A stretch of DNA of 64,000 nt. It comes from Cannabis sativa (taxonomy: Eukaryota > Streptophyta > Magnoliopsida > Rosales > Cannabaceae). Shown one piece after another: positions 25,151 through 38,517 of the stretch; within the stretch, counting starts at the first letter, position 1, and each line of letters opens with the position of its first letter. The position numbers were made by a program, and so were the translations under genes. The notes beneath the pieces were generated by a model. The model had not been told where the DNA came from. It searched no databases and was given only the letters and a program-made list of their open reading frames with translations. The stretch is taken from assembly GCF_029168945.1 (NCBI RefSeq), contig NW_026870037.1, forward strand, positions 1 to 64,000, read 5' to 3'.

Positions 25151-25438
25151 TAGTTCTTGCTGACGTGTGGGCCGTTAGCCAGGTGAGATGGTGCTTTATA
25201 ATGAACCCTCAGAGGGTCACATGCTTGTCAACTCTACTCCCCAGGTTGGCAGCGTGCGGTGCTTCAGACTTCAGCCACTTGAAGCTCCTAACCATCTTAT
25301 AGGAATGGTACCACGTCCCTATAAGGGTGGGCGGAGAGAGCACCATCCATATGACTAGGGAGTACGGCCCACCAGATGCATCCCAACTACTTTGCCCCAC
25401 TTGGTTACAGGCCCACGTGACTGGACCCGGCGATAGGA
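25151..25438 (-). ncRNA. Candidate Pol III snRNA-type gene (U2)
   Basis: Same USE, TATA, hairpin and T6 end. It has one extra C in the ctccccagg run compared with U1. Unit-to-unit differences lie only in the last ~40 nt next to the terminator (acgtgtgggccgttagcc). Confidence 0.4.
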
Positions 25439-25455
25439 CTGTATAAAGTAATCAA

Positions 25456-25496
25456 TATAAACATATTAAAAAAGCTATAACAAGTCGATGTGGGAT
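25456..25496 (-). promoter_or_regulatory. USE plus TATA (U2)
   Basis: Identical element with identical spacing. Confidence 0.5.
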
Positions 25497-25944
25497 TTTT
25501 TCTTCCTTAAACCAAACCAAATCAAAAGTTGTTCTTCTCAGTTAGTGTAAAAATGATGCTATCCGACTCTCCACTCCTCATCTCACTGCACAACAGAGTC
25601 AGAGAGACCAAAAACCTCTTTTTCCCTCTCGACCAAGGAACCCAATCACCGGCGGCGGCGCAGTTGCTTCGTCCTCTAAGACCGTGTATGTCGTTTTAGT
25701 ATTTTTTTTCCTTTCTTTCTTTCTTTCTTTCTATGTCTATCTCTTCGTGCCTTATGTATGAATTTTTGTTAGTGCTCGGTATTAGTTCTCATAGGGCTTG
25801 ATTTTTCTTCCTTCACGCTGGGTTTATCATACAATACAAGTTTAGAATTAATTTTTTTGGCTTCGTGTTTCTTTTAACTCGTTGCATTCCATTTTTTAGG
25901 ATTTAAATCTGTATAACATTTTCTGTATCGTAAAATAGCATAAA

Positions 25945-28270
25945 ATGCCTGAAGGTTTCCACTTAGAACGCCCTCTGTTCGCCGGTGCCTTAACTAGCAC
26001 CTTCCCTCAAAGGTTCCAGGTATTTTTTTTTCTTTTTATTTATTTATTTTATTTTAATTTTATCTCACAAAAAAAGTAATATTCGAGAAGTTCCAGATCA
26101 TCAGGTGAGGACTGAGGAGCTATGCTTCTTTCTAGTTTTCACTTCGTTTCTTTGAATACCCAATTTTTCATTTTAAGCTTCTGGGCATTAAAGATTTGTT
26201 TTTTCTTTCACTTATGTTGTTTATTTATGCATTATTGATTGTTTTTCTTAATTATTTTGTGGGTTTAAAGGAGGTGTTTGTGGATCCTTCCCGGGATGAA
26301 AGTTTGATCTTTGAGATATTAGAATTGAAGGAAGAAGTTGGTGATGATGGAAGTGCTTCATGGTTTCTTCAAGACCTTGCCTCTGAACAAGAATCTGAAG
26401 GCTGCGTGGTAATTAAATTTTTCCCTATTATTGTTCACACTCATTAATTGTGTATTCATCTATCAATTGCTAACTTGATCATATTTTCCTTGTCTTAGAT
26501 TGTTTATGGTTTTATTTTGAAAGGGTTATCCAATTTGTTTCGTATAAATGCGTACATGTTAATTTAGTCCTCTTCAGTTCTTATTCTCTAGTTTCTATCT
26601 ATGTAAGATGGTAATTAAATGCCGATATATTATGATACTAGCTTTCGCAATATTTGGATATGAGAAAAGTTTCCCCAATAGTAGCTGAGATATGATTCAA
26701 ACTATTGTGCCAAAGACTAATTTGCCTCAAATTAAAATTCAGGTGATTGAACAGTCAGCAGTGACTTAGGCCCCTGGACTGTGCTATAGGAGCACACCTG
26801 CTGTCATTATAACTGCAGTAGGCCAAATGGTATGTGTCCATAGTAATCTTTTAGGTTGTGTTTGCTGTTGGTTATGGGTTTTTACTTTCTTTAGTTTGCC
26901 TTCACATTTAAGTAATGGATGATTGGCCTTTGGTCTATTGTGTGGAATCATAAATGTCACCAACCTTGTATCTGTCGTAAACTTGTGATTATTGATGCTA
27001 GGTATCTGTTCTTCTACTTCCTTCAATGTGCCTCTTCTGTAGGGACAAAGATGAAAAAACAAAAGGGAAATTGTGTTCAAATATGTATATATTTCAACAT
27101 TTTCTTTCAAGTAACCTTACATAATATATCCTTTTCCTTTCCTGATGACTGATATGGAATGGAAGAGAAATAGTGAAACAGTGTGCTGCTTCATCACCTG
27201 ATTAATCATTATCGGTATTGAATATTTTCTTTCCAAATAATTTGTATTGAACTGCCATTAGAAACATTTACGAAGAACTATGATGATTGCAAGAAGTGCT
27301 TTTGAAGCATGGCTTGTAGTTTCTCCATTGCATGGAAAATATTCTTTGTTTATCAAACTTCCTTTGAAGAATCTCAAATTTAAACTGTATTAACCTTTTG
27401 GGCTCATATCAATTCATTATTTTGGTTACTTGAACATAGGCTATCTCTAAGGGACGGCAAGGTAGGGAAGCACAAAATGTTGTGAGGGTAAGTTATTTCT
27501 CTTCTTTTTTAAATCTAGTTTAGGATTTTCTTTCCACCAGCTAATAACGGTTTAGTGTTTCTGTGCTCTATTAATATTTTATTGTTATCTTGTGGGTATA
27601 TGTTGCAAATGTTCGTCTTAAAGAAGTTAACACGGATATCCTAATTTCTGCATATGAGCCGATTCATATAAAGTAAGTACTAGGAGTTTGTGTTCTGCTG
27701 CAACAAGTTCTCGGTTTTTTGCTTTTCTTTCTGAGAGTACAAATCATTGATTAAATGCTATCACCTATACTTGAATAAATAACACCTAAAAGAAGAGCAT
27801 CTACACATGAATATACTTACAACATTCAGTCAATTTATGCATATTAGTTGCAAGTGTAAAATTAATGCATCTTTTTCTTCCAAATGTTAAGATGTTGAAT
27901 TTCAAGGATACAAATTTATTTCCTCTCAACATAAATTTTCCTGCCAGCAGTGCTTTAGTAATGTAAAGAGGCAGAGCATAATCTTCCTCCTCTGCACCCT
28001 CCTTGTGTTAGATTCTCCGATTGTGGTTCAGTTCCCAAATGTTTGAACAGAAATAGATGGTAACAACACTGTTTTGTGTTGTGTTAATATTTCCGACACC
28101 CTCACACTTTCCTTATTGTTTTCAGTCCATTGAGTGAAAGTGCTACCGCCGTCGGGGCTGGTGCTGCCACTCCTGCTGAGCTTTCTGGATGTGTGCCAAT
28201 GCTTGAGGTCTTCAAACTTGCTGTCTCAACGTTTAAAGTCAACAACTGGGGCCTTTTTGGAAGTGTATAG
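25945..28270 (+). pseudogene. MOG1: MOG1-like gene, U2 copy (nonsense and splice-site defects)
   Basis: Exons: 25945-26019, 26077-26104, 26271-26408 (138 nt, open), 26743-26829, 27440-27487, 27596-27672, 28126-28270. Exons 3, 5 and 7 are intact, with good GT/AG sites around 3 and 5. In-frame TAG at 26767-26769 in exon 4 sits where the family has a Glu codon; an acceptor formed by that same TAG (cttag|gcccc) would remove it and keep the frame, giving a 60-nt exon. Exon 6 is preceded by ttgtgg|gtatatg, so the AG acceptor is missing; skipping its 77 nt would shift the frame. Exon 1 joined from its obvious donor to exon 2 gives CAG-TAA. The 5' UTR and promoter look intact, so it may still be transcribed. 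Confidence 0.88.
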
Positions 28271-28550
28271 ATGAGTCATAGGGCCATGTATAGATTATAC
28301 ATGAATAGGGTGGTTGTTTTGGATTTAATGATTATTTTTTGTTCAGAAAGATTGTTGCCAGTCACCAAACTTAGTTTCTGTTGTCATCTTCCATTTTCTT
28401 TGAATGTTGAACTGAATGGCTTCTTGGTTTGGTGACTTTGGTCTCAGTCGTTTTTGTAGAGTACGGATTGTTAAAATTACTTTCGGGTCGTCTTCCTCTC
28501 ATGCCCTCTCTGCACTTTGGAGATGTTACTGTTTGTGTGCAGTTTTACAC

Positions 28551-28556
28551 AATAAA
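28551..28556 (+). terminator. AATAAA poly(A) signal of MOG1 (U2)
   Basis: Same context as U1. Confidence 0.5.
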
Positions 28557-28904
28557 AATAAACCCCTAGGGCTTTGTAAATGATATCACTTCTTGTTTTT
28601 TTTTAACAAAATTTTGTGTTTGATAAATTGACCAGAATTTCATTGAATTATAAAACTTTAAAACTTAAACTTTTTGAAAGGACAGTTAGTGACCACATTT
28701 TGGGTAATTTTTTTTTCTTCTTTTTGTCATGTATTTTTTAACTTTTTATTTTAATTGATTCAACATGTACTTTTTAACTTGATGAAAGCGCTTTAAGGCC
28801 ACTCTGGTTAAAGAAATATAACTAATTCGATGTTATATATAGTTTTTAGAAAAATAAAATTTATCCTAAATCTGCTTAAATACAATAGTATAAGTGCCCT
28901 TTCG

Positions 28905-28934
<30 letters not shown>
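28905..28934 (+). repeat. Poly(A) tract, ~30 A (end of U2)
   Basis: Same site as in U1; longest of the units. Confidence 0.8.
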
Positions 28935-28936
<2 letters not shown>

Positions 28937-29038
28937 AAAGAAAACAATAGTACATAATGCACAATGTTATTTAATAATCCCTTTACTTTAGTTAAATAAC
29001 ATCTCCAATTAAAGGTTGGAAATTGTTGGGAATAATTG

Positions 29039-29048
29039 TATATAAAAG
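29039..29048 (+). promoter_or_regulatory. Candidate TATA box for the U3 DRB-like gene
   Basis: Identical TATATAAAAG, about 370 bp upstream of the U3 exon 1 ATG, in the tail of unit U2. The upstream flank is the MOG1 3' flank of the preceding unit, so the DRB promoter depends on the neighbouring unit. Confidence 0.4.
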
Positions 29049-29415
29049 TATGTTAAGAGTGAGACTAGTATAGTAACGCATACTTATTGAATGGGAAGTG
29101 AAGCTGGTTCAATAAGCATGATTAGCAGAAAAGGTAGTAGTACACCTAAAAAGAATAAAGAAATATAATTCTCTTAATTTACGTAGGCCGATTAGTTTAT
29201 TGGTGCTCATATAGTCATATGTTAGACATGGAAAACAAAGCACAAAGAATATGTGTGTGTTGTCTTTAACACGTGGGAAAAGCCTTTGATGTCCTTTGGT
29301 AACTAACAACCATATAAAAAAACTTGGAAACTATGCATTTGATGTTCATCTTCTTAAAGAGTTCTTCAGTAAGCAAGTTCAATACTTCAACACTAAGCAG
29401 AGAAAGAGAAAAAGA

Positions 29416-31766
29416 ATGTACAAGTCGAAGTCAGCGGGAGCTTTGCCACAAGAATCAATGGGGTTTACCAAAGTACACCTCTATGAGATATGGGCCAGAT
29501 CATAACCCTCTCTTTGGAGCCTCTGTTTGAGTCAATGGCATTTCTTTTGACTCTTTCGTCGTCTTCAAATCCAACAAACAAGCCCATAACCATAATGCCA
29601 TGCTTGCTTTTCTTCACTTCAATTCTCCACCTCCTGGTTCACTTTCTTTCCTTCTTTCTTGTGTTATATAATGGTTTGTCCCCAATTAGTTTCTTTCATT
29701 AAGCATATTGATTCTTATTCGATTGTGTCATCAATGGCATAGGCTGAACATGCTGTTGCAACACCTATGGTTGAAGAAAGCAACCAGAATCTTGATATTC
29801 GATCGAATGTTTCTGGCTTGAAAAGTGGTAAGGAGCTTCAACTTAGTAAGTTTTTAAAAGCTTTCTTAAGCTAACTTGATTTACCATACTCCTAAACTAC
29901 TCCAAAAAAAAAATAATGATAATAATAATTGCTTGTTAAGTTAAACAATAGCTGAGATTATAAACCATATCATTTTTTGATGGTACTTCTTTGGCTAGTG
30001 ATGTAGAAACATGTCTCTTAGAAGTATCATATTGCTATTAAAAGGTCATATGTACCTTTATATGTGGTGAAAGATTGATATAGAATAAAAAGGATTGTAA
30101 AGATTATGCTGAAATTTGTTGGCTGTAACATCCTTTTGCTTTTCATTATGGTTTAGATTCTTCAACAATAATCAAAACCAACAAGGGAGAACGAAGCATC
30201 GAAGAAAAACTGGAGATTCTCAAGATGCAGTCAGATGATTTGGGCATCAGTGTTGGTGATGGTGAGGAGACTAAAGGTACATAATTTCAAAGTATATGTA
30301 TATATAATTCTATGTTATACAGAAAGGTAATTAGGTAGTATCTATTGAAGTGAAGTTATTTTTGTTGGGATTGTCAATAGTTTAATTTCTCGAGAGTATT
30401 ATGTTTTAGTCCTAATATTTTAGATTTTCCATTATCTGCAATCATCCATAGTATTCATGTGTTTCTTATTTTAAACTATCAAAGTTCATGGTGTCAACTT
30501 CTATAAGTTACACAAAATTGAACTAAAGCACATTAGTCTTTGTTAGAAATGTTCTTTTGAACCCTTAAATTTTTTAAGACTAATGAAATTTCACTCATGT
30601 ATATATATAAAACTATTGTCCCAAGAAGCAAGCGTAAAATATGCTAGACGGAGAAATTTCGGTTTGCCGGTGTACTTTTGTGAATGTGATCGGTGTCCCG
30701 AGGCCACTCGCCTTTATGGCAACAAGCATAGATTGGTGACCAAATTTTTGAGAGCTACGGATCCTTCAACACTTCGAAAGACGCTGAAAGTGATACTGCA
30801 AAGGTTGCTTTAATGTCTTTCTTAATGGAAAACTTTCAAGAGGCAAGCACTCCAAAGTAGCTAAGAGCTTTTTCTTTTCTTCACAAATCTTTAGATGCTG
30901 CAAAGCTTGGTGTTTTATAGAGCTTGTAGTTGTATTTAGTTTTAGTGAAGAATGTTTAGAATGGGTTTCTATATTGGAATTTTCTTTCATCGCTTCGGTT
31001 ACATGTTCTGCAGCATCATATCTGTGTGGATGAATATATAGAAAATTGTTAGTCTAATTTACTTTTTTCCATCTACAGGACGAGTCTCGAGTTTACAAGA
31101 ATCTCTTGCAAGAGCTAGTTCAGAGAGAAGATTTAAGCACTCCGGTTTATAAAACTATAAAACGTGGTGAACCCCACAAGCCTATTTTCTTTACTAGTGT
31201 GGAGCCGGATGGAGAAATATTCCATGGGAAAGCAAAAAATCCAAGAAACAAGCGAGTTGGATGCCGCAAGGGCTGCCTATGTCGCTCTTCGGGAACGTAA
31301 GTCCGAAAAACGAGTTCATTCTTTCTAATTGATTCCTTTTGCCGACTCTAATCTTCTATGTTCAAGTTGAATCTTATTTTGGTAGTTTGACTAGTTAGGA
31401 TGTAGCGACTTTACAAGTAAATCAGAAACTGGAATATACATTAAAAAGGTAACCAATTACCATGAAAATAGTAAATTATGAAATGAATAATGTGTTTATT
31501 TTCATGACATCTATCTTCAGGTGGATCAATTCAGAATGTCAACTTCACTTCCTCTAGTTTAGGAGCACATACTCCCAAATCAACTTGGAGCTCTTGTGTG
31601 GCCTATGACTTGGGGCAGAGTCTAAAACACCAATGCATTTTGGTTCCACATCAACCTCAGATTTATGTTGAAGCTAAAGAGAAGTTTGGTACATTAGCGA
31701 TTCGGCGAAACCACTGTAAGCACAATGGAAGTGGACAACTCATACCCTGCAATAACATCTCATATG
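29416..31766 (+). pseudogene. DRB-like dsRNA-binding protein gene, U3 copy (disrupted)
   Basis: Exons: 29416-29638, 29743-29827 (85 nt), 30157-30276 (120 nt), about 30622-30842, 31079-31296, 31521-31766. The dsRBM1 TGA is at 29528-29530; an extra base near 29431 (gtcagcggg where others have ctgcagg) shifts the frame upstream of it. Exon 4 begins irregularly (cccaagaag where U2 and U4 have ccagtcaagaag), again at a CAG. Exon 5 has the best 3' splice site of the units (ctacag|gacgag) and reads DESRVYKNLLQELVQ before a one-base loss in the GKA-K-KKQ segment at about 31232. Exon 6 has a normal TTCAG acceptor. Confidence 0.82.
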
Positions 31767-34700
31767 GTAAATTTGAGTTTATATTTTTTTTTTTTTTTGG
31801 TAAATTGCGGCATAAATACTTAATGTTTCAGATTTTATACACTTAAATACTAAATGTTTACATGGGTTTTTTGCACTATTTTTTGATAGTTTTGATACCT
31901 TTTACGACTTTTGTGCCTTTTTTGGCTTTTGTGCCATTTTATGGCTTGTCCCTTTTATTTGTTTAGGGTAATTTTGTAGTTTGGTCAATTGGCAAGAGAA
32001 GTGATTTTGCTCATGATTTCTATTTCAACGACTTGTTCTTTTTTGACAGATAAGTATTTTAAGTTTAAGTCCTTATGTTAAATATGGATTTTTTTACTAT
32101 TGTTATTTCACATTATCTTTTCATTATATTAAATATGATTTCTATTTCAACGACTTGTTCTTTTTTGAGATAAGTATTTTAAGTTTAAGTCCTTATATTA
32201 AATATGGATTTGTTTACTATTGTTATTTCACATTATCTTTTCGTTATATTGTGTAGTAATAGAGTTTTATTTTGTTATTTTGTAGGTTATTTTGTGGAGG
32301 GCACCTACAATTACGAAGAATTACTAATAATCCTAATTTTAAACTTAATTTGTTTGATATAATTTTTCAACATTTTTATATTAGGGTGCTAGTTTATTTT
32401 TGGAAGCAAAAATACCTAATATTACAATTCTCTTACACCATTACTATCACTTCCGTTAACTCATAAATATGGACACGTGGATGGTTCAGATGCATTACAT
32501 TTATTTTTATTTTATTTTAAAACTTAATATTCTTAATATCATAAACTAAATGCTACTTGTTTCAAAAAAAAAACCTCGTTCTCATAACAATTTTTATATG
32601 ATATTGGCACTTCAATTCGATAATAATGTTCCATATACTACACTGGTTCACTCAGCTACGGTAATTTAGTATTGCATCTCTCTTATTTTTTAAAAAAAAA
32701 CAAATAATATTTAGTTTTTGATATTAAGAATATTAAATTTTAAAATAAAATAAATAGTGAAAATTACATAAAATATGAGATTTTGTAAAAAAGTTACAAA
32801 AATATGGCATTTATAGGTTTGCCACTCTTCTATGACATTTTTTCACATTTAAGACTTTTTATGGTATTTGATATGCCATATTTTTATAAACCTATTATAC
32901 AAACCCATATTTCATGGTTTTGTTTCTAACTTAATTAGTTTTATTTTTTTTTTAGTTTATTTTACATTTACATTTTAGGGTTTCTTTCTATTTGAAAAAT
33001 TTACACGAAATACTAACTTTTTTTTTTCACACATTACAGTTATAATTTGACAAAGAAATTTTTACATTTATACTTTTTTTAAGTTTTTTTTCTTTTTTTT
33101 TTAGTTTTTTACTTATTAAAGTTTTAAAAAGCTTTTTTGTCGTTTTTATATATTTTTTGGTCAATTTTGTCTCTCTATTTTTTCTTTTTATTTTTTAAGT
33201 CAGTTGTTGACTTTTTTCTTTCTTTCTTTCTCTTCTCTCTCTCTAATTTTCTTTTTTTTTTTTTTCTAATTTCTCTTTGTGTCTCTCTCTCTTTTTTTTT
33301 TTTTTCTCAAACTATTTTTTTTCTCTTTGTATATATATAAATATATAGGGCAATTTACACTAATATATACATTATATAATTTTATTACAATATATGTGCA
33401 TAATAATTTATTTTCATATAATCATACATTTTATCTATTATGAAGAAAATTATTTTCAATTTATTATACAATATATAAATCGTAAGTATTTGATTATTTA
33501 ATTTATTATCACTCATTATTATAGTTATTGAATGATATATTATTAATTATTTTATATTTTTATATAATTTTAAAAATCAACCATTATTATAAATATTGAA
33601 AGTTTGTATTTAGATTAAATCACTATTTAATTTTTTTCCTATAAAGCTATTATTCAAATACATACTATATCCAAATACAATATACTCAAATTTTAAACAT
33701 TTATGTTTATAAAAATTATAATAAGAAGATTAGTTTTTTTTTATTTATTTTTATTTATTTACAAGTGTTTTCTTTTTATTTGTATTTTTTGTATTATTAT
33801 TTGTGTTATAAATGTATGCAAATTTTTTTGTTTATATTTTGTTGATATATTATCACATTTTTATTTATTGTAAATGATTCTCAATATTGATTTTTTCTAT
33901 AAATAATTTTGTGTTCATTAAGTAAATCATATGCACATATACTTATCTACAATTTATGTTTTATTTTTTCTAATTAAATAATGTTTGAAGTTTATAAAGT
34001 TATGTTTGTTTATTTATTTTTTGATGTAAGAATTGTTTTTTAATAGATAAATTTATTCACTAACTCATTAGAAAATAATCAACATATAGAAACAATAGAA
34101 AAAAAATATATTTATTTTAGTATAGTATAAATATTAGCTATATGTCTATTTTTATGTTTACAATTATAATAAACATACCAATAATATAAAATATTTTGTA
34201 TGTATATATGTGTTTCTTTTATTTTCTATTAATTAAACATATTAATTTAATAAACAAAATAATAATATTCACATAGGTTTATTATATCACTGTATGTGTG
34301 TCATGTTTATTTTTTAGTAATTTTTTTAGAAAATAAATAATATACATAAAAAAATTGTTTATCTTTTTTTTTTTTTGTGTCTTGTTTATTTTTTCTAATT
34401 AAATAATATTTAGAGTTTATAAAGTTATGTTTGTTTATTTATTTTTTGATGTAAGAATTGTATTTCTATAGAAACAATAGAAAGAAAAAATATTTATTTT
34501 AGTATAGTATAAATTAGCTATGTCTATTTTTATATTTACAATTATAATAAACATACTAATAATATAAAATACTTTGTATATATATGTTTATTTTATTTTC
34601 TATTTATTAAACATAAAATTTAATAAACAAAATAATAATATTCACATATGTTTATTATATCACTCTATGTGTGTCATGTTTATTTTTAGTAATTTTAAAC

Positions 34701-36129
34701 ATTGATTTATATTTATATACATTAATGTTTATAATTTTTATATTTATTTTATTGAAAAAAAAAACTTATTAGATTATAATAATTCATACTAAAATATATA
34801 ATAAATATTTATTATTTAATAAAATAAATATTTAATTTGTTTATTTTTTATAAAACTATTTATTATTTATTTAATTAATTTTACGGAATTATTTATTTTG
34901 AATTTTTATTATTACTAATATTTAAAATATTAATATAATAAATATAAGGATAAGATATTATAAAATAATATTACCAATATTAATTACATTAATCTATTTA
35001 TGGTAATTAGTTTAATCATTAATGATTTATATTATTTAATAATTAAAATATATGGTTTTATGTAATAAGTTTTCAAAATGTATAAATTTTTTAAATAATT
35101 TTTTTTTCCACATTTTTTGTAATTATTTTGTTTTTGTTGTACATTTATGAAAAAAGTCTTATATATAATTAGTGTACATTTTTGTATCTCATTTTTTTTA
35201 CAGAAATTAAACTTGTTTTTCTTTTATTTAAACTACTATTTGTTTTTTTTTTGTTAAAAACTAATTATTTTAATAAAAACAGCAGAAGAAAAAAAAACCA
35301 GTTTCATTAAAATCATCGTGAAAAAAAAAGCAATATAAAAAATCATAATCTCAAAAGAATACAAACTTTAAAAACTAGTTTCATCAACATTGAAAAGAAA
35401 CTATTAATTTCATTAAAAGAATAAAAAAAATTGTTTCATCAACAAGATAATGAAAAAAATTACAATCTAAAAACGATACTACCTTTAGAAACTAGTTTCA
35501 TCAATATTAAAAGAAACTAATTATTTCATTAAAAGAGGCAAAAAAAAAAAAATAGTTTCATCAATAACATAATGAAAAATACACAATACCTAATAGAACT
35601 AAACTTTTACAAACGATACTAAATTTAAAAACCAGTTTTGAACATATAAATTTTATATCAATACCTAATAACCAAACTTCTAACTTCATTCTTTATTTTG
35701 GCATTTAATTTTTATTTGCTTGCTCAAAAAATATAATTGATTTAAACATACATTATGTAGCAAATATAACAAAGAGAAAAAGAAACTAAAATCAAAGAGA
35801 AAAAAAAGAAACAAAAAAAAATTAAAGAGACAAAAATGCAATAAAAACCATAAAAGAATAACAAAAAAAAAAACAATGGAATGTGAGAAACCAGTTAGTA
35901 AAACAACCAAAATAAAAACAAACAAATAAAAACCAGTTTCTTGAAATAATCAAATAAAAAATTGAAACTTAAAACTCAATTATGAACAACAATAAAAAAA
36001 CAGTTATGAAAACTAGTTACTTAAAAAAAAAACAATTATGAAAATAATAAAATAATATGTGTGTCAGAAACTGATTATTTAAAATAAAATAAAAATTGTT
36101 GTTCAAATATCATACAATAATAAAACCAG
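31767..36129. other. AT-rich spacer of U3
   Basis: Direct repeat at 32015/32137, hairpin element 32501-32757, larger duplication from 33957 and 34384, A-rich repeat stretch about 35300-35640. Length differences from U2 are mostly in homopolymers. No gene seen. Confidence 0.85.
32501..32757. mobile_element. Hairpin MITE-like element (U3)
   Basis: Inverted arms about 32501-32550 and 32705-32757. U3 and U4 share inner variants (ataaactaaat, tttttatatgatattgg) that U1 and U2 lack, which is useful for working out how the units are related. Confidence 0.6.
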
Positions 36130-37706
36130 TGTAACGCCCTTACTTACGTAAAATAAGATGCCATAAATAAACTGGCGTTAAGATACTAATGTTGCCTTTA
36201 TTAAAAAAATAACAATTTTCAAAACATGGGTACCCAGTTAAAAATAAAGTATTACCACTTAGGGAAAACTAATAGAAAATTTAAACGACAACATCCTCGA
36301 TAAGTTTAATAAATTAAAAAAAAACTTTCAGCGGAAGATGGCCAAGACCACACGCAGTTACATGATCACACGAGATACACCCCATGCTGCCCGGACTCAA
36401 CTTGTCACCGAAAGCTTACGTACTTACTTATCCGCACATAGGGGTAAATAAGGGGTGAGCCGCAAAGCCCAGAAGGAAAAACAAAATACTATGTACCAAC
36501 ATTCACACATCATATCACAAACATATACATCAAACATACAATAAACTAATCATAAGTATAAATAGAGGCGGCCACACAAATACCGAAATACCACACACTC
36601 ACACTCCGCTTCCATACAAATGCTGGAAGTCTTACGTTCTTAACCGTAACGCGGCCAATAACCAAGTGCACCCTTACGTACACCGCCTCACTTACCACAT
36701 CACCATACATGTGTGGTTTCCAACCACTTCCAAGTACCTGGAACATGATTAAACAGCCATATACAATCCATCGACAAAACACTAATATTTCACCGAAACT
36801 ATCACATTCCACGGTTCAATACAATTTATTCAAGCACTCATACTAGGTACTCAAACCATATAAAAAGCAAGTATAAAGTATAATTATTTTTCCTTACCTC
36901 AACTCCGCTGTAATTAATTCCTACGATACCTTCTAGGCCCTATAACATTTAACGAAACCCTTAGTCCACCGATAAACTCAATATATTTATTACTCTTTAC
37001 CGTACAAAGCAACTTTAGCCTAGAATTTGACTTATAAAACGTTTGAATTAGAAGTCAAATCGTTCACAAAGTTTTTAGTTAATTGAAAGACCTTTCTAAC
37101 GATATAAAGATCATCAAATGCGGGCATCCTTTTTCAATAAACTAGCAGCACAAGCTACACTATCTCCGTTACATGTACTCAACAATACCTTCCACTGTTC
37201 TTAACCATTCCTCAGCTTCCATTGGATCTGAGCCCCCTTCAAAATTTGGTGGGTGTTGCTTGCGGAACCTTTCATATATTGGTTCCCATCGACCCTCCCA
37301 AGACAGCAGTGTATTACACCGGCAAAAATCGATGTTGTCCTTGATTGGGTTGTTCCTGACGGTTGTGAGCCTCTTCATCTCGCTTCCTAATTTCTTCCCT
37401 GAGACGAGCAACTTCTTGCGCCAAATCTTCTTGTTGTGGTGGCACCACTACAGGGGCGTTTTGGTGTTCTTGGCCAACTACCCCAGCAGGGACTTCGTGG
37501 TTGCCCCCACCTTGACCTGGTTGTTGTCCATTTACAGGGGCATTTTGATTCTCCTGGATCACCGCCTCGACAGGTACATGCTGGTTTCCCCTGCCTCGAC
37601 CGCGACCTCGACCGCGAGCACCTCCTCGCCCCCGACCTCTAGCTCGGTCTCTTACAGCTGCTCGACCTCGACCGTGAGATTCTTTCTTCTCAAGGGAACC
37701 AAGTAT
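36130..37706 (-). mobile_element. Ty3/gypsy remnant (U3), most readable gag
   Basis: On the - strand 37706-37314 reads GSLEKKESHGRGRAAVRDRA, then RG repeats, then NAPVNGQQPGQGGGNHEVPA, then the coiled-coil helix. The partly overlapping frame 37411-37169 gives RWEPIYERFRKQHPPNFEGG, SDPMEAEEWLRTVEGIVEYM, then TAA. The continuation needs one frame change to give the LLKKDAR segment. LTR-like part 36130-~37115. Confidence 0.82.
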
Positions 37707-38116
37707 TAATGAAATTATACCTATAAAAAATGAAATTATAGAATTAATATATGAACTAGGCCTTATTATTATATGTAGTTATTAATAATTGAAAAAAAAA
37801 AAACTTATCGTGAGATAGTTCTAGTACATCTTTTATATATACTAGGTGAGTATTCTAGATGCAGCGTAATTTTTCTTATTTTATTTCATTTATACTTTTT
37901 GTTTGCTTAACTTTTATTTTATAAATAATTGTAACAAAATTTTATATAATGTAAATTTTGCATCTTAATTATAGTACAAATTATATATTTATTATTATAT
38001 TGGAGATAAGAGAGTAAGAATAAATCTTTAAAATGGGCATTATAGATTTTTGAACATTGTTTTCTTTTTTCTACTTTTTTTTAAAAATAAAATTTGTAAT
38101 ATACCTTTAATAATTA

Positions 38117-38517
38117 AGTCGATTAGGATTTTTGCCCCTCAAGCTTTAACACGTACTAAATCATACCCCTTAACTTTTAAGGTCGTTAAAAATGCCCCCT
38201 GAACTATTGAGATTGTTAGATTTAAGGACTTTTGTCCAATTTTAGTAAAAAAAAAATCTAACATAGATGAAAGTTCATGAGACATGATTTAGTACATGTC
38301 AAAGTTTGAGGGACATGATTTGGTAGATATCAAAGTCTGGGAGCATGGTTTAGTACCTAAACAATCACCGAAATAGTAAAATTGAATGAAATTAGACAAA
38401 AGTCTTTAAATCTAACAATCTCAATAGTTCGGGAGAAATTTTTAACGGCCAGAAAAGTTCAAGGGAACATGATTCGGTACATGTTAAAATTTAGGGGGCA
38501 AAAATCCTAATTAGCCC
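38117..38517. mobile_element. Long-TIR MULE-MITE-type element (U3)
   Basis: Left end altered (aagtcgattagg), right end cctaattagcc. The private 984-bp duplication of U3 begins inside its last dozen bases, so the right terminus is repeated at about 39490-39502. Confidence 0.75.

Larger units (their letters stand above)
14612..29062 (+). repeat. Tandem unit U2 of the ~14.45-kb array
   Basis: Full unit, 14451 bp, collinear with U1, U3 and U4 from end to end. The AT-rich spacer and MOG1 block are nearly identical to the other units. Differences are concentrated at CAG/CTG sites in the DRB exons and the retroelement block. Its terminal poly(A) tract is about 30 A (28905-28934). Confidence 0.96.

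Noticed and set aside
37173..37709. A 178-residue + strand open frame over the gag remnant
   Set aside because: It is the antisense shadow of the gag fragment; its Pro/Arg/Ser-rich end mirrors the RG repeats on the other strand.
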